Assembly (NCBI RefSeq): GCF_052857255.1
Contig: NC_135506.1
Location: 77,519,056 to 77,583,055 of the forward strand
Direction of reading: 5' to 3'
DNA length: 64,000 nucleotides
Source of the DNA: Amblyomma americanum
Lineage: Eukaryota; Arthropoda; Arachnida; Ixodida; Ixodidae
Positions 1 to 13,008 of this stretch are shown here, piece after piece; the first letter of the stretch is position 1, and each line of letters opens with the position of its first letter. A program made the position numbers and the translations under genes. The notes beneath the pieces were generated by a model that worked only from the letters and a program-made list of their open reading frames with translations, searched no databases and was not told where the DNA came from.

Positions 1-2030
1 TGATGAAATGATGCAGCCTGCTCCCATGCATCACATAACTCTTGATCCCTTGATGGCATCTATTAACCTGAGCAGACTGGTCCCTTCATTGCACAATCTA
101 TTTTCAACATATACAGACACCTTCATGACTAGTGTGTGAAGCTGCATCTCAGGAAACCTCGGGGATACTTTAAGGTGCAGTTTGAATGTTGTAAAGACAG
201 AAAAATCATGAAATGCCTGGAGAGCAATTGCTCTTGTGAATAAAAACATTCATACTTTTGGTGAATACTAAAGCAAGCATAGGTTTGTTGCAACTATCTG
301 GGAACTTGAAGGGTATGCCACATCCAACTCCGAGCGAGACTAACATTCTGCACTGCATCCAGGACATAAAGCAAGTAACAGTGCTTCTACCACAAATGCA
401 AGTCCATTCCAAACAATATTACACTATAATGCTCAACAAGAGGCTAGCCTAACATAATGAAAAAAAAAGAACAAGCGCCCATACCATTATACTATAGCCG
501 CAAAGACTAAACCTGCCAGTCTAGGTACACTCATTCAAGAAGCCTCATAAAGATATTGCCACACTCCAAAAACTGTGTTATTACATTGTCACAAAGGGAT
601 GACCACTGAATTTCTCCACTCTGCAATACACCAGATACCAAGGCCATCAGACATGCTATGACTGCGTCTTACAACAAATAAGTGGCCAGTCAAGATGGAC
701 CACAGTTCTTGTGAAGAAGTTTGTAAATCTTTGGTGTCTTCTTGGCAGCCCCAGTGCCTGAAAAAAAATTAAATGCACCATTTCTATTGAAGACAAAATG
801 TTATGAGCAGCTGACCTTCAATGTTCTAAGAATTCAACATGGACATTCTGGGCACTCTCATAAGGCAGATAAATTAGGTAGAATGAAAGAGCTTCTAGGG
901 ACTTCCAGTAAGGCAGCTGAGGCTACTGAACTACATGGCTGTGCAAAGTCTTGCACAAGAGCATGGCACCACTGTGGAGTGCAATTTTGACAATTCTCCC
1001 ATAGAAAAGCAAACTTCGCATCCCTTTTTCCAACATTCAAAATTTGAGCTAGTTCACGCCTAGTGGCATGATATATTACCAGCATGGTCTCTTCTGCCTC
1101 AAGAGAACATTCACAAGAAAAATAATGTTGGCCTACATCAATATATTACCGAATTCTAGAATCTCTTATTTTAGCTAAAAATGGAGGTTTCATGAGCTAG
1201 AGTGGCCAAAAAATAAGAACGGTTGTCAATATCACCGGCCAACTTTCGAAGAACTGTGGTGTATTAACACTGCTTTTTGGGGGCAGATACAAGAGGCTAG
1301 GCTAAATTGCCAATCACTTCAAAACCCTCCACCCTCCAGAAGCACCACCCATCCAACTCCACCCTCCATAAGCACTGCCCATCACCACCCACCCACCTTC
1401 AATGTGTAGAGGGGCTCTGCCCACCACCCAAACCACGTTCGCCCATCTCCACCTCCTGAACATTTCCACCTAATACCCACCCGATCATGTTCACCTTTCA
1501 GAAGCCTTCAGCTGCATGACACAGCACTAGAATGAAAACCAATGGCAAAATACAATTGACAGATGTAATGGGTAGGCAATAAATGTAAAAGACAACTTTA
1601 CAGTCAGTACTGCACATGCTGATTTGTCTCACCACATTGTAAAGTTGCCTGTGCATTTTTTTCCGGCTGAATTTTGGACAGTCCTAAGCTTTAGTGTTAG
1701 GCGGAAGTGTTCAAAAGGCACTGAAAATGATTCACTGAGTGCTGAAATTGTCGAATGGGAAGCGAACTTAGCACCTCAAAGCACTGCATGCCTTTGGGTG
1801 CCTAATGATTCCCAATTTTCATTATTGTTAACAATACAAAATTGTTAGCAAAAAAAAATTATTGTTATTGTTAACAACAATTGCAATTATGCTGTCTATA
1901 TACCACTGCAGTTAAACCAAGAATAATAGCACTTATTAAGGCACACCACAGCATGTAAAAAATGTTGCCACATATATATATATATAGTGATTATTTATTT
2001 AAAATAACAAAAAGGAAGGTAAAAGATGTT
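1..2030. other. Non-coding AT-rich DNA
   Basis: No convincing exon, RNA gene or intact repeat seen. Short open frames have no recognisable domain. It contains the C-rich minisatellite listed separately and a short (TA)n run near 1974-1986. Confidence 0.5.
1325..1395. repeat. C-rich two-copy minisatellite
   Basis: Two imperfect copies of a unit of about 34 bp reading ccaccctccagaagcaccac, with C-rich spill-over (cccaccacccaaacc) to about 1470. Purine/pyrimidine asymmetry is strong. Confidence 0.5.
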
Positions 2031-2184
2031 TGCTCACCCCGGCATCTGCCATCACTAAACGGCGGCACCTGAGCTGGGGTAGCGGAAATATAGGATAGCA
2101 GGCAGTTTGAAGAAGTGAAACAAAAGAGGTGAGGGGATAGCAGGAAAGAGATAGGGGTGAGGGCATATATACACTATTTACAAG

Positions 2185-2460
2185 TCAAATGTTCCGGCCG
2201 CGCGCGTTCAGCCGCCGCGGCCGCCGGGTGGGAGAGGGGGGTGTCGCCGATGAGGAGGCGGCCGGCCGCGTTGGGCAGGAGGCGGCCGGCTGCGTTGGGT
2301 CTCCGCGTCGTCTCCAAGGGGGAGGTGCCCGTGTCGTCACCGCCAGGCGCCGCCTGGAATGTAGATGGCTGCGCGCGTGCGCCAACAACCGAAACCACCG
2401 CGACACACGCGCACAGCACTTGTACACAACAGCTGGTGTGGGGCGGCCAGCTGTTTTAAG
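2185..2460. promoter_or_regulatory. GC-rich, CpG-dense block
   Basis: An abrupt GC-rich island inside AT-rich DNA. It contains two copies of a 26-27 bp unit (gaggcggccggccgcgttgg at about 2253 and again at about 2279) and an NRF1-like gcgcgcgtgcgcca near 2370. It could be an unmethylated CpG island with a promoter, or a GC-rich repeat inserted here. The overlapping open frames on both strands are what high GC would give by chance. Confidence 0.3.
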
Positions 2461-2499
2461 CGTCCGAGGTAGATTGCCACATACCTGATTCATGAAAAC

Positions 2500-4030
2500 A
2501 GGTCAGTCAAAAGTCAAGATGGCAGCACTGATTCGAGTATTCCTAGTCGCCAACTAAATGACACTGCACATAAAAAGCATGAGGATGGTGCTAAAAATAG
2601 GTTTATATAAATCCCTTGTCTTCAAACAAATTAAATTGGTTTCCCCTTTGTTTGAAGATTAACAGACTTTATGGAGATGCTTTTCAACAAGCACCCCTTA
2701 AGCACGAAACGTACAAGCTAAACACCATCTCTGGAAGCCATTTGGCCGATTGTGACATGTTGCTTCTTACGGTCCCTGGTAATATCTGTTTAACTGACAC
2801 CACTCACCACATAAGCTTTTCTTGAGCCCATGCAAGTATACTTTCAATAGGACATGTGCAGCACCTCGCAAGATTATTTCAAGCTGCAAATTTAATGCAA
2901 TAATGAGGGAAAGAGCAGAATGGCAGAAGAGTAGTAGCTCCTAAGAATACAAAGTAGAAACATGAGAAATCAGCAAGAGGAGACGAGATGTTAAACCTTC
3001 TATATTGTGAAACAGAAGTGCTATAGTTTTGCTGTGACACCTTCTGAAGGCATAGATAATGAAACAGAGAAAGCTGAGACGACCTTAACATGCTCCACAA
3101 CAGTGAAGGGATCTGGCAGGCAACAACTGTTTGGCCAAGAGTGATCCACAAAGGAGGGCAGTGAGAGACTTGCAGTTTATCCGGCCATGTCAGGTGTGGC
3201 CCCTAAAAAGCAAACAAGAAAACAAGATGAATTATTGTGAAACAGATATTCCCTTCATCCTTTTGCACATTTCGCACAACAGTGCAAAATCGCTCTGTGA
3301 ACAACACATATGAACAACAAGATGGGAGGACCAAAGCTATCTTTGTACAATAGCAGAACTTAATATCAAAAAGGAAGGGAAGGATGATGGTGTATTCCTA
3401 AGAATTTGAATGCCAGTACAAATGCTAAACCACTGCCACTATTATCACTTGTGCTGGGATACCAGCTGCCAAGGGCTGCATTCAATTAATGACCGTTTCA
3501 TGTGCTCATCAATGTATATGAGATGCATGCAATGCACTTAAGACACATTATTTTGATCCAAGCAATGAGATGCACCATTGAAAGAAATGTTTCATTTCCT
3601 GCCACTACAGCACCAAAAAGTATTTGCTTTCTCTTACTTCCACACATTACTGACAACAGCTACTTTGAATACCCAGAATACATGACAAGCACAACCATGG
3701 CATCAGCACAAAGCAAGTACACTGAAATACAGCGCGAGGTTTTGCATTGAATTCATTGTATCATGTTAATGTAAAAAAAAGAGGAAGCAGAGTTCCATAC
3801 CTTGCAGTTTAATTTGCAGCTAAGATAGCGATCCACTTAGTTGTTTAAAATAACCAAGATTTTCACTCTACTGTGGTTTTTGTGTAGATTTAGAATGACA
3901 TTAGGCAAAAAAAAAACCTTTATTTTGTACAGCACTTAAACACTTTTTCCATGAGAATTGTGAAGAAATTTGGAATTAGTATATTAATTACAAATAAGTG
4001 GTCAATAACAATCTATGATCTCTAATAGCC
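2500..4030. other. Non-coding DNA
   Basis: AT-rich, no gene or repeat that I recognise on either strand. Confidence 0.45.
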
Positions 4031-4034
4031 ATTT

Positions 4035-4140
4035 AGGTTATTAAAAAAAATTGCCACGGCCAGGATTCGATTTCCGCAGCGGCACACAGATGTCTTCACT
4101 GGCAGAGATCTAGCACTAGGCTATCACCACAACCGATCAC
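4035..4140 (-). mobile_element. tRNA-derived SINE head, decayed
   Basis: On the minus strand the sequence has a box A-like gatagcctagtgctagat followed at the usual distance by a box B-like aaatcgaatcctggcc, the internal polymerase III promoter of a tRNA. The acceptor stem no longer pairs, so a working tRNA is unlikely. Confidence 0.5.
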
Positions 4141-4144
4141 GTCT

Positions 4145-5205
4145 CCGTGCATTGCACATTGCCTTCTCCATCAACTAATACTACTACCAACCTAATAATC
4201 ACGCCTTCAGCTGAGTGGCAGTAGTGACAGAGAAATGTGCACTGCATGCGCCGGTGAGGACAAATGTGGCAGAAACACTGCACTAGAGCTATGCACGTTG
4301 GCGTTGACAACATTGCTGCAGAAACACGGCACTGGAACGTAGGCTGCTGGTGTACATTGTCATCAACGAAGAAAAGTTACAGGATTTTATCAAAGTCTAC
4401 TTAAGAGCGCAAATGCGAAAGCCTCTCCCTGTCCTCATTGTCCTTTCATTTTTTGTTGTTTTTCTGTTGTTAGTTTCTAGTTTCATTACTTATACCTTGC
4501 TTAAGAACTGTTACTTAACTAAATTTTTGTTTTATTTACCACGCAACTTACGATTGAAAGTTCGTGCAGACAACAACCATTTACAACTTCTGCCTACAGC
4601 TTCCATCTACAACTTTCGTCCATGCCATTCGTGAGCCAAGAAAGGCTTTTGCCTTAAAATCACTGTAAATGTTCTCTCACCTACAGTGCACACACTACCC
4701 CAACCCTCCACGTGTCTCCCAGCATGCCTGGCTGTAGTCTCCTCCAATGGAGGACAAGCTGGCCTCAACACGACAGGCAACCAAATTTAATTTGTGTCTC
4801 GAGCAGTTTGTTACTACTACTGCTAAAATACGCCATTACAATCATTCCAGAAGCACCAACTGGTAACAGAAACAATGGCTAAATGGAATCGAGTTGTACA
4901 CAGCCCAGCGAGAGAGATGTGCAAAAGTCACTGAGGGTGTAAAATACACTTAATCTGCAGTGAGGGCAAGAATAACTGACTGATAACTGGAGAAGACGCA
5001 AGTGTATAACAAACTGAAATTAACAAGGAAGAAAACTACTTCAGGCATGCAACAAAATATTCGGCACAAATGGTGCCAAGCGAGACCATGCCACCCAATG
5101 CATCCATACACAAGGAAACTAAGTTCCTAGAAAAGCACATTGCTCAGTTTAGTTTACACTTATTGATGAGAGAATAAAAAGCGAAGTACATACAGGGACA
5201 GGCAA
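4145..5205. other. Non-coding DNA
   Basis: No supported gene. The frame at 4350-4634 has a hydrophobic stretch but no start context, splice sites or homology I can name. Confidence 0.4.
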
Positions 5206-5209
5206 TACA

Positions 5210-5290
5210 AGAAAAAAAGGGTTTATTGACAGGAAAGACAGAGGTTAGCTGGAAAAATGAATATCTGGCCTGCTACTCTGCACTGAGGAA
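5210..5290 (-). mobile_element. 3' tail of a retroelement
   Basis: Read on the minus strand this is tagcaggccagatattcatt and then aataaaccctttttt, a retrotransposon 3' end with a polyadenylation signal of a type I have seen repeatedly in tick sequence. Sequence up to about 5970 may be its 3' UTR but no coding part is recognisable. Confidence 0.4.
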
Positions 5291-5299
5291 GAGGCAAAA

Positions 5300-8280
5300 A
5301 AAAAGAGGGCCACGATAGCGGATGATGATAATGGGAGAAAGCAGATGAAAAATGACAAGGCACATTTTCTAATATTACAAATGCGAGTCAAGTCCCGTCT
5401 CACTTACAACAGACAGAATGTGAACAAGGAGAGAGGGAGCCCTTAGGGTGCTTGCCAACTTTTTTACAAGAGGACTTGTCTTCGTCTGGGCAAAGCATTC
5501 GTCAGAGGAGGGGCTTAAATAGGGTGTTCACACAAAGGAGGAAGCCCTGGTGTGGGGTAGAAGGCTGTGATGTGGGAAGAGTGTTAGAATGTGAAGCGTG
5601 AACTTGAAAATTTTGCCCAGGCAGAATGGCTGCAAAAGGGGATCAGGCGGTTCATCTGCAGAACTGTGATAAAGAAGTATGCCAGCTCAGCAGAAAAGAA
5701 TCTGGGGGTTGGCAAAGGTGGACAGAGAGCAAATATGGGCTTGAAAGGCTGTGTTCCCATGCTTGGAGAGCTGCAACACTAGGCATGGTACGACTGGATG
5801 GGCTGACCTGGAAAAATCAGGGGAAAGCAATTGAGCAGCATGGCAGAAAGAATACAAGGAAGAGGAAAAGAAAGGAGGAGGGGAGGACAAAGGAGTGCAA
5901 AAGCCAAGGAATCCTGAGAAATTATAGCAGCAGGTGCACAGCATAATGTAAAATAACAACGAAAACCCATATACCTATGCTCTCTCTACCTTATAGTGAG
6001 AGCAGAAGACAGAAAAGTCATCCGTATTAGTTTTCCACCATTTAATGATTACAGTTGGTAAATGTATTCAGTTGTTTGTCAATTGTTGTCAATTGCACAA
6101 TATCTCAAAACTGGTAAGGCATGTAAGAATGAGCTCGACTGATTAAATGTGCAACTGAGTGATGAAAGTTCCTTAAGTACTTTTGGGTGAGTTGGATTGA
6201 GATTTTTAAAGTTTAGGAATAATTTAAAATCAAGGAATAAAACATAAAAGGGCACACACAGTAGTAGGCAAGCATATGCATGTTTCCAGTGTGAGTGTCT
6301 TTGTCTGCCATTTAGTTTTGGATCCTTTTTGTTAAACTTCATGGAATCCGTCATTAAGAGCAGAGTACACTTAATGGCTTCTGCCTCATTAAGAAATTGA
6401 TACTACTACAGCAGAAATCACAGAAGCCCAAAGTCAAGATCATGCTGCATTAGAGGAAGTGATTTGTGGGAATGAAATCAGAAAAATTACAGTTCAGTCA
6501 GAAGTGCAGCACCTTGAATATGTCTCCATTGCATTTTTGCGGCAAGTATTGCAAAGTTTCAGTGCATTTGGCACACAGCTCAACAAGTAGTACTTGGACT
6601 TCCGTGTGATCACTCCGAACATTCACTGATGCAATCGGTTCCAGAGAGATCCGGTAGGAGTCACCAAGAAATGGACCCATCAAATGAAAAGGCCAGCAGC
6701 TGTGTGGTACTTATTGAAAAGGTTGGCAGAAAAATGTAATACAGACATTATAAAAGCATTGCCACCAACTGAGCAGTCACCGTCCCAAATCCATCCTTGC
6801 AGATCACTTCAGCTTCTACTTCCACTGTGTGAGTGCCATTTTTTGCCTCCGATACAGCAGTGTACTGCACATCAGAAAGAAAGGTGACATTGCGACGGTT
6901 TTTAAAGCTTAGAAGTTTGTAGTGAGTTTTAACACAGGGGTGCGCCAACTATATATGTGGCGTCTGTCAGATGCTTGCTAAGCTGTTTTTCCTTCCGTGT
7001 TCTTGGTTTCTTCTACATCTTCATTGCCCTCTGATTTTGCGATATGCAGCTATAGTGTGCTTGTCATCTTGTGTCATCCCTTCTGTAATATAGTTAGCGC
7101 ACCCTTATTCTAGGATGCTGCAGTTAGGTTTCTAGCCTGACATTATTTTTTGTAGTAAATTTACAAGTTCCTTCAAATGCACTTAGTGCCATAAAATCTC
7201 AATGATTGCACAAAAGTACTGCATGCATTGTAGAAAAACCAACAACCAAGAGAAGTGGACATAGCTAAAAGCTGCCACTGTCAGATTTATTTCGAAACTT
7301 CTGTAACAAATGCTGCACAACCACTTCGGAACTAGAATTGTGATATTTTGCCAGAATCAAAGGCTCACTTATGCAAATAAGAAAAAACTGCCTATCAAAT
7401 ATTACTGAGAAAGAAATACAAAATGAAATGGCAAACCAAAAACTCTTCAAAGCAGGATAAAGAAAAATCTGTCACCAAGTGCTGTATCTTCATTTCTACC
7501 AGTAAAGTACAAGCAGCAGACGTCAACACGATTTGAAACACTGAAGCATGCTCTGATGAGATACAATGCATAGAGTGCAATAGACAATTAAAAATGAGAA
7601 GGCAGTGATCACTGCATATCTAATGAAATGGCCACAATAAATACAATGTATCATTTCAAGACAGGGATCCCCCATTCTAATTTATAAGACAACAGCAAAA
7701 AAGAAAGTGCCAGAGCCACATTTCCTGAAAAATTGTTATATACAATACAAAACAGAGAAAAACGTTTCTCTCGACCCATTTTGAAAACGAAAACACATTG
7801 AAAAAAGATATCAGCTCTCAAGGCACATACTCTGCACACTCTGCCTGATTTTGCAAAACTGATGTTTTATCCATTACTGCTCTTACAAGCAAACAAGAGG
7901 TAAAAAGCATGCTGCTAAGGTATCTGAAACCAAAACAAAACATTGCCACCCAATAAACAGAGCTAATGCTGCTACTCTCATTTCATGTCTGGAAAAGCAC
8001 GTTTCTTTACAGTCATTCACCTTCACATTTTCTCACAGCTCACACTTCCCTAAAGAAATTACACCACGTATCAGATAGTGTCAACATGATTGCTGTCAAA
8101 ATATCATCGTTGATATTTCCAACAAAGATATCATGACAAAATTGGCAGGTTCTTACAATGCGCAACTGCTGACAATTGCAGCACTAAATGCTGGCAGAAC
8201 ACCCAACATATTTCAACAGCAAATGCCTTTAGATAAATAAACTGCACACTCGGAGAAATTCAAAAACAACCTGTGCAAAA
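5300..8280. other. Non-coding DNA, possible 3' UTR of the zinc-finger gene near its right end
   Basis: No recognisable genes. On the minus strand a TTTATT complement (AATAAA) lies near 7287-7292, about 1 kb past the zinc-finger stop, and could serve as a polyadenylation signal; this is a guess. Confidence 0.35.
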
Positions 8281-8281
8281 A

Positions 8282-8709
8282 TCAACCTGTGTAAAATAAA
8301 TAGTACAGAGTTCCCCTCTTGTGAGGTTGTACATGATGAAATAGGCTCGCTTTTTGTGTAAAAGCCTTGGGACACAGATGGCACCGGAACAGCTTCTCGC
8401 CTGTGTGGATATGGAGGTGCTCCACCAAGGTAGACTTCCATGTGAAGCTCCTGCAGCAATGATCACCTTGGTAGGGCTTCTCACCCGTATGAATTCGAAA
8501 GTGCTCCGCCAGCTTTTCTGTAGCTTTAAAGGCCTTGTTGCAATGACTGCACTGATAAGGACGCTTTCCAGTGTGTATTCTCTGGTGTCTCTTGAAACTG
8601 GTGGGATACACTGTAGCAAAGCCGCACGCAGGGCACAAGAACCGCTGCCTGCCTCCTTGGGATTTTGTTCCAGGAGACGAGCTGGAGTAAAGCTTAGGCG
8701 CGGCCAAAC
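8282..8709 (-). CDS. C2H2 zinc-finger terminal exon, four fingers
   Basis: A 3' coding exon: acceptor cgtttccacag, then gt completing a codon (phase 1), then about 141 residues to a TGA at 8282-8284. A Ser-rich linker is followed by four tandem C2H2 fingers joined by HTG(E/K)(K/R)P linkers, the mark of sequence-specific DNA-binding factors. Fingers 1, 2 and 4 have all zinc ligands. Finger 3 starts YQGDHC where YQCDHC is expected, so its first Cys is Gly and it probably does not fold normally. There is no ATG before the fingers in this frame, so the N-terminus must come from an upstream exon. Candidates are phase-1 donors of the DUF4806 gene or a gene whose other exons I could not find. The short C-terminus after finger 4 has no motif. 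Confidence 0.8.
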
Positions 8710-10536
8710 CTGTGGAAACGAAGCATAGATTTCTTTAGAAATGAAGGGTATGCCTCAATGCATTGATAACAGCTGGCCTACGTCTATACGTGAATGAATG
8801 GTGATGATATTTTAAATAAAGCTGGCCAGATATTGTCAACATCAAAGAACCAAGCCTTGCTTAAGGCCATGCAGATCTAAAATAAAAGCTGTTCTGTTTT
8901 AAGCTAGGCATGTTTTTCTCGTGTACTTGTAGCTGTATTTTTCGGCGTGTATTTTTAGCTGAACTGAGCAAAAGCACTACAAACATCACATGTCATTGCA
9001 TGACTTGATCAGAGTACAGCACGACTTATTACAAAAAGAGAAGCATGCATTCATTACTTGCTAGTTCAGAGGCACCAACCTGCCCATTGTGCAAGGTTAC
9101 ATTGCAAGCACACAACTGTTTTTAGCACCACTTTCCCTAAAGCACATGAGAACAAACAAGACCTTGCAAAACATGTTTCAACTTGCAGCTGCTGATAGTG
9201 TTCATACACACAGTGATGCAGCCTTTCCAACTGTGTCAACATCAAATTTGGAAAAAAAAAAACAATGTGTGATGCATAACTATAAGAAAGCAGAAATGTG
9301 AGGCCCTGCAGTTATGAAATAGTTTTAACCAACATAGCAACTGAAAATTGGCTCTTCAGTGTAGATAAAACATGCATGAATGCCAGCCTTGCAAGCGACA
9401 AGGATATTTCTATGTTAATATTGATCCATAAGGTCTCGAACAATAATTAGGCACAATTGCAAGGGGTTCAACGGCACAGCTTCATCTTCCCAATGAATGT
9501 CTAAAATAACAGTCACAGAATACACTACGAGTACTAAACAGTGAAACAACAAATACAACAAGTGAGAAAGGCCTCAAGAGGGAGAGAGATTAGACACCAC
9601 GTTATTCACAAACTGCTGGAGTGGATACTGCAACTCTCTAGCAAATATGAAATCGGCTTTCAACCTGAAAAACAAAGAGAAAATGCATCACCTATTCCCA
9701 TGACTTCATTTCATTCCTTCTTGAGCATTTTTTATACTTCTCACCACAAACAGAATAGAATGCAACTGGATGAGGCTGCTCCCATAACAGCATAATGCCA
9801 TGAGAAAAAATGAGTAAACACCCCAAATCTTTCACAGTGTTCAGACACTAGCGATAAAACTGCAAGCACAAAAAAAATAGTGACTCATTCAAGCTCTTCT
9901 TGAAAGGCTCGGATACCTGTGCTCCGTGCATTCACTTGAAAATTGTGTAAATTTGAAAAACACGTATTTCACTCATAATTACACACAAGGTGCACAGAAG
10001 AGATGGCAAACATTGGTAGCATCTTGAAATAGACAATGAGCTGCATTACTAAAAATAAAAAGGAAATACTAAACTGCCTTTTCCCACTCGCAAAGGGAGA
10101 GGGCGACAGTAGTTGCAAGTCACTTGCTCTCATTAGTCTCCCGCTTATGCATGCTACTTGACATGAGTAGAAAGCACAAATATGATACCAGAAGAGAGCA
10201 AAGGTGGGAAAAAATAACAGTAGAAACCTATGATAAAATATATGATTACTGGGTGGGAAAGTCACAATGAATGAATCATCAACCCAAGTAACGCATTTCA
10301 TTGTGGCAATGTTATCTGAATGGTATGAAATGTTAACCATCAACACTACCTGAAACTTGCTAGTTCCCTCTTTTGTGCTTGTGAGACGTTTCTAGAAACA
10401 TTAAGTTAACAAACCGTAGCATAACATGAAACATTCATGTAATATTAAGCACACGTTTTAGCAATGCTTGATGTGTGTACTGTTACTTACAGACACTGTT
10501 TATGCAACAGCATTAGATGGCTGCCTTAATGTATAA
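8710..10536. other. Intronic or intergenic DNA upstream of the zinc-finger exon
   Basis: AT-rich with no exon candidates showing both splice sites and a recognisable domain. Confidence 0.4.
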
Positions 10537-10540
10537 TTAA

Positions 10541-12982
10541 AGGGAAGCTGAAGCACTTTTCGAAAAAAATGAGTTCTCTAGGTCATTTTATAAATTTTAG
10601 TCAGCTGAAAAAGGATATCTCATTCAAAAAGAGCGTAAATAAACGTAAGAAGTTCTTTTTTTAGACGAAAATGCATCCCATCGCCTCAGGGGCCGAACGC
10701 TGCTCTTGCCCACAATTGGCCGGGACGGTCGTGACGTCATCCACGGGGATCTCTGGCTGGCACCGACAGCGTTGCTGCTTAGCACATTGCTTCAGCTGGC
10801 TTTTAGGGACAACGTTTTAGAAATTATGGATAATTCAAGAAGTGTTCAACAGTTTGGACTTTCACCATGCATGTTCAAGCCATCAGCACCTTCAGAAAAC
10901 GGCGGAACCAAAGACGCCATGTAGTGCACCGGAAGCGAAAGTCACGTCGCGACATTTTCACTGGATGGATGGATGCATGAAGGCTTTTATTTCCACTGGA
11001 AATGAAGACCTCTTACTACTCATTGCCACCAGCACATAGGCCTAGAGGGCGGGGACTGGAGCCTCCATGACAAAAGGCTAACAAAGAAACTTTATCTCCT
11101 CGTGGCCTCCGCCGCCAGGCGGATTGGCTTGTTTCTGCGGAGCGGTTTCTTCGCTGTGCAGCAGGGTTTCCCAGCTTTCTGTGCTGTCAATATCTTTGTC
11201 GACTCTGGGGTAGTCAGTGCATTCCCATATTCTTTGCTTCCGGGTAACCGTGGAACTGCCGGCCTGTCGGAACCTGGACGAGCGCGCGCAATCCTATCCC
11301 GAAATTGTTGTGAACTACACACTACAGAACCTAAAACTGGTGCCGCCATCGCATAAGAAGCTAAGTAATAGAGAAGCAATTGCATGGCGGCGCCAGCAAG
11401 CCGGAAATTTCGTAACCCGGTATGGGCCTTTCACGTCCTACCAGGGTAACACGAAAACCGAATCTCGGCTGATACCTATGTTTTGCATAGGTGCATGTGC
11501 AAGTGGCAATTAAAAAAAAGGAAATTGCGCCGAAACGTTGTTGTGTAAAACTGCTGCATAAAAGCCTGGCCACCAACTTCTTTCCGGCGACAGTCTGTGT
11601 GTGTCTTCTCCTGGTCTTGCGTCTTTTTTTCGCTGTTTTTTTTTTCACAAACTTTTTGTAATGCCTGTAAACAAAATCTAAATCAGATTGCCGGCACGCT
11701 TACACGAGTCGCACGAGATAAAGCATTTGTTTGTTCATTTATTTATAGTTGCTTGCCTAATTGCTCCCGGCCCTTTAGAACTGCAATGCAATTTCTAACT
11801 GGATGCGTTGGAGTGGGTTCACTGCTCTACTGCAGCGCGAAGAGACGAGGCAGCCGGAAGGAAGCTCCCGTGTGCGCTTTCCTTCTGTCGCATGTTCGGG
11901 CTACTGCTCAACGATGAAGCTTCTGCACTTACCCCCGTGCATTGTCTTTTGCATGCTAAACAAGCTTTTGAACAATATTTATGGCTGCGTTTCGGGGCTG
12001 GCAGTGCTGCTCATCAAAACTAGTGTGCTGCGAGATATAGTTGCTGCTGTTGCGTATCGAGATAACCAGCAGAATTACTTGCGAATGATATACATGTATG
12101 CGTACCGTGGCGCTACAACTTTGCCGTTCTGACTCAAGGACAAATTAGCACGAATTCTGGTGCCATTGTTGATTGTCAGCCATGACCAAGTGCTCATGAA
12201 TAGAAATGTTTGCTTTGCTAAGTTTACTAGGCTTACATAATCGCTTTTTTCTTCAGTTATGAGCAGCTGATGAAAGATTAAGAGAATTGCTTGTGCTGCC
12301 ATGAGATGCAAGCAATCAGGAAAAAGCAAAAGGCACACAGTGCGTAACGAGCTCAAAAGAGTTCAAGACTAGGTGCCTTAAAAACAGCACTGGAAGTGGC
12401 CTGAACTCAGCATGGATGTGAACCAGCTGGAAAAGGCAAAGAGTTTACAAACAGGTAAGGATGTAATATAACAAAAAGAGAAATATTGATGCATATAATT
12501 TGTGCAGGCAGTTTTGGCATGCTGCATGCCACCAGACTCTCTGGTTAACGTGGAAGAGGCAGGGGGAGAACAACCGACGGATACTACCAAGCTGTGTGCT
12601 TAGCGCTGTTCGAAAGTACCATGCCAAAACTGGTTTATATACAGGCTTCAAGCATTACACGGAAAGCCCCAACGAAAGTAAACGGCACTGGGAGAAGATT
12701 ACATTGATCTGTGGTTCGCAAAAGCGCGGGCGGCAGCAAAGCAAGTGCAGCCGGACGGCTGGCCGACTCTAAGTGAATGACGTCACTTCCACCAGTTCTC
12801 CCTCTCGATCGTCGGCCCACCCGGCATTTCCGGAAGCGACGAAGGCGTGCCGGCGGCGGATTTTAAAGAGATTGCAGCTATGTTTGCGGACCAAATCGGG
12901 AAAAAATTTGCTCACGATTTTCAAGGTCCTTTCTTCCTGACCACTGCCTTTATTGCGATTTGAAAACCGTTTCAGCTTCCCT
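10541..12982. mobile_element. Non-autonomous TTAA-flanked DNA element
   Basis: The ends are inverted copies: AGGGAAGCTGAA at 10541 and TTCAGCTTCCCT ending at 12982, each flanked by TTAA (10537-10540 and 12983-12986). TTAA duplication is typical of piggyBac-like elements, though the terminal bases AGGG differ from the usual CCC. Both arms also carry gtgacgtcat internally. No transposase frame is visible in the 2.4 kb. The interior holds a nested LINE 3' piece and CpG-rich DNA. Confidence 0.6.
10962..11290 (-). mobile_element. LINE 3' end fragment nested in the TTAA element
   Basis: On the minus strand a C-terminal-looking frame ends near 11092 (RRNKPIRLAAEATRR then stop). It is followed by a 3' UTR ending tggaaataaaagccttcatg and ccatccatcc. 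The ccatccatcc end also occurs at the 3' end of the LINE at 45900-45930, so this is probably the same I/R1-type LINE group. Confidence 0.45.
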
Positions 12983-13008
12983 TTAACATTGCAGCGTATA
13001 ACTATATA

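Noticed and set aside
2157..2493. Overlapping open frames of about 100 codons on both strands
   Set aside because: Expected by chance in a GC-rich block that lacks AT-rich stop codons; no domain.
4051..4140. Candidate functional tRNA on the minus strand
   Set aside because: Boxes A and B are recognisable but the acceptor stem does not pair, so it was called a SINE head.
5591..5946. Plus-strand frames of 63-106 codons
   Set aside because: Low-complexity basic residues from purine-rich DNA; may be antisense of a retroelement 3' UTR. No domain.
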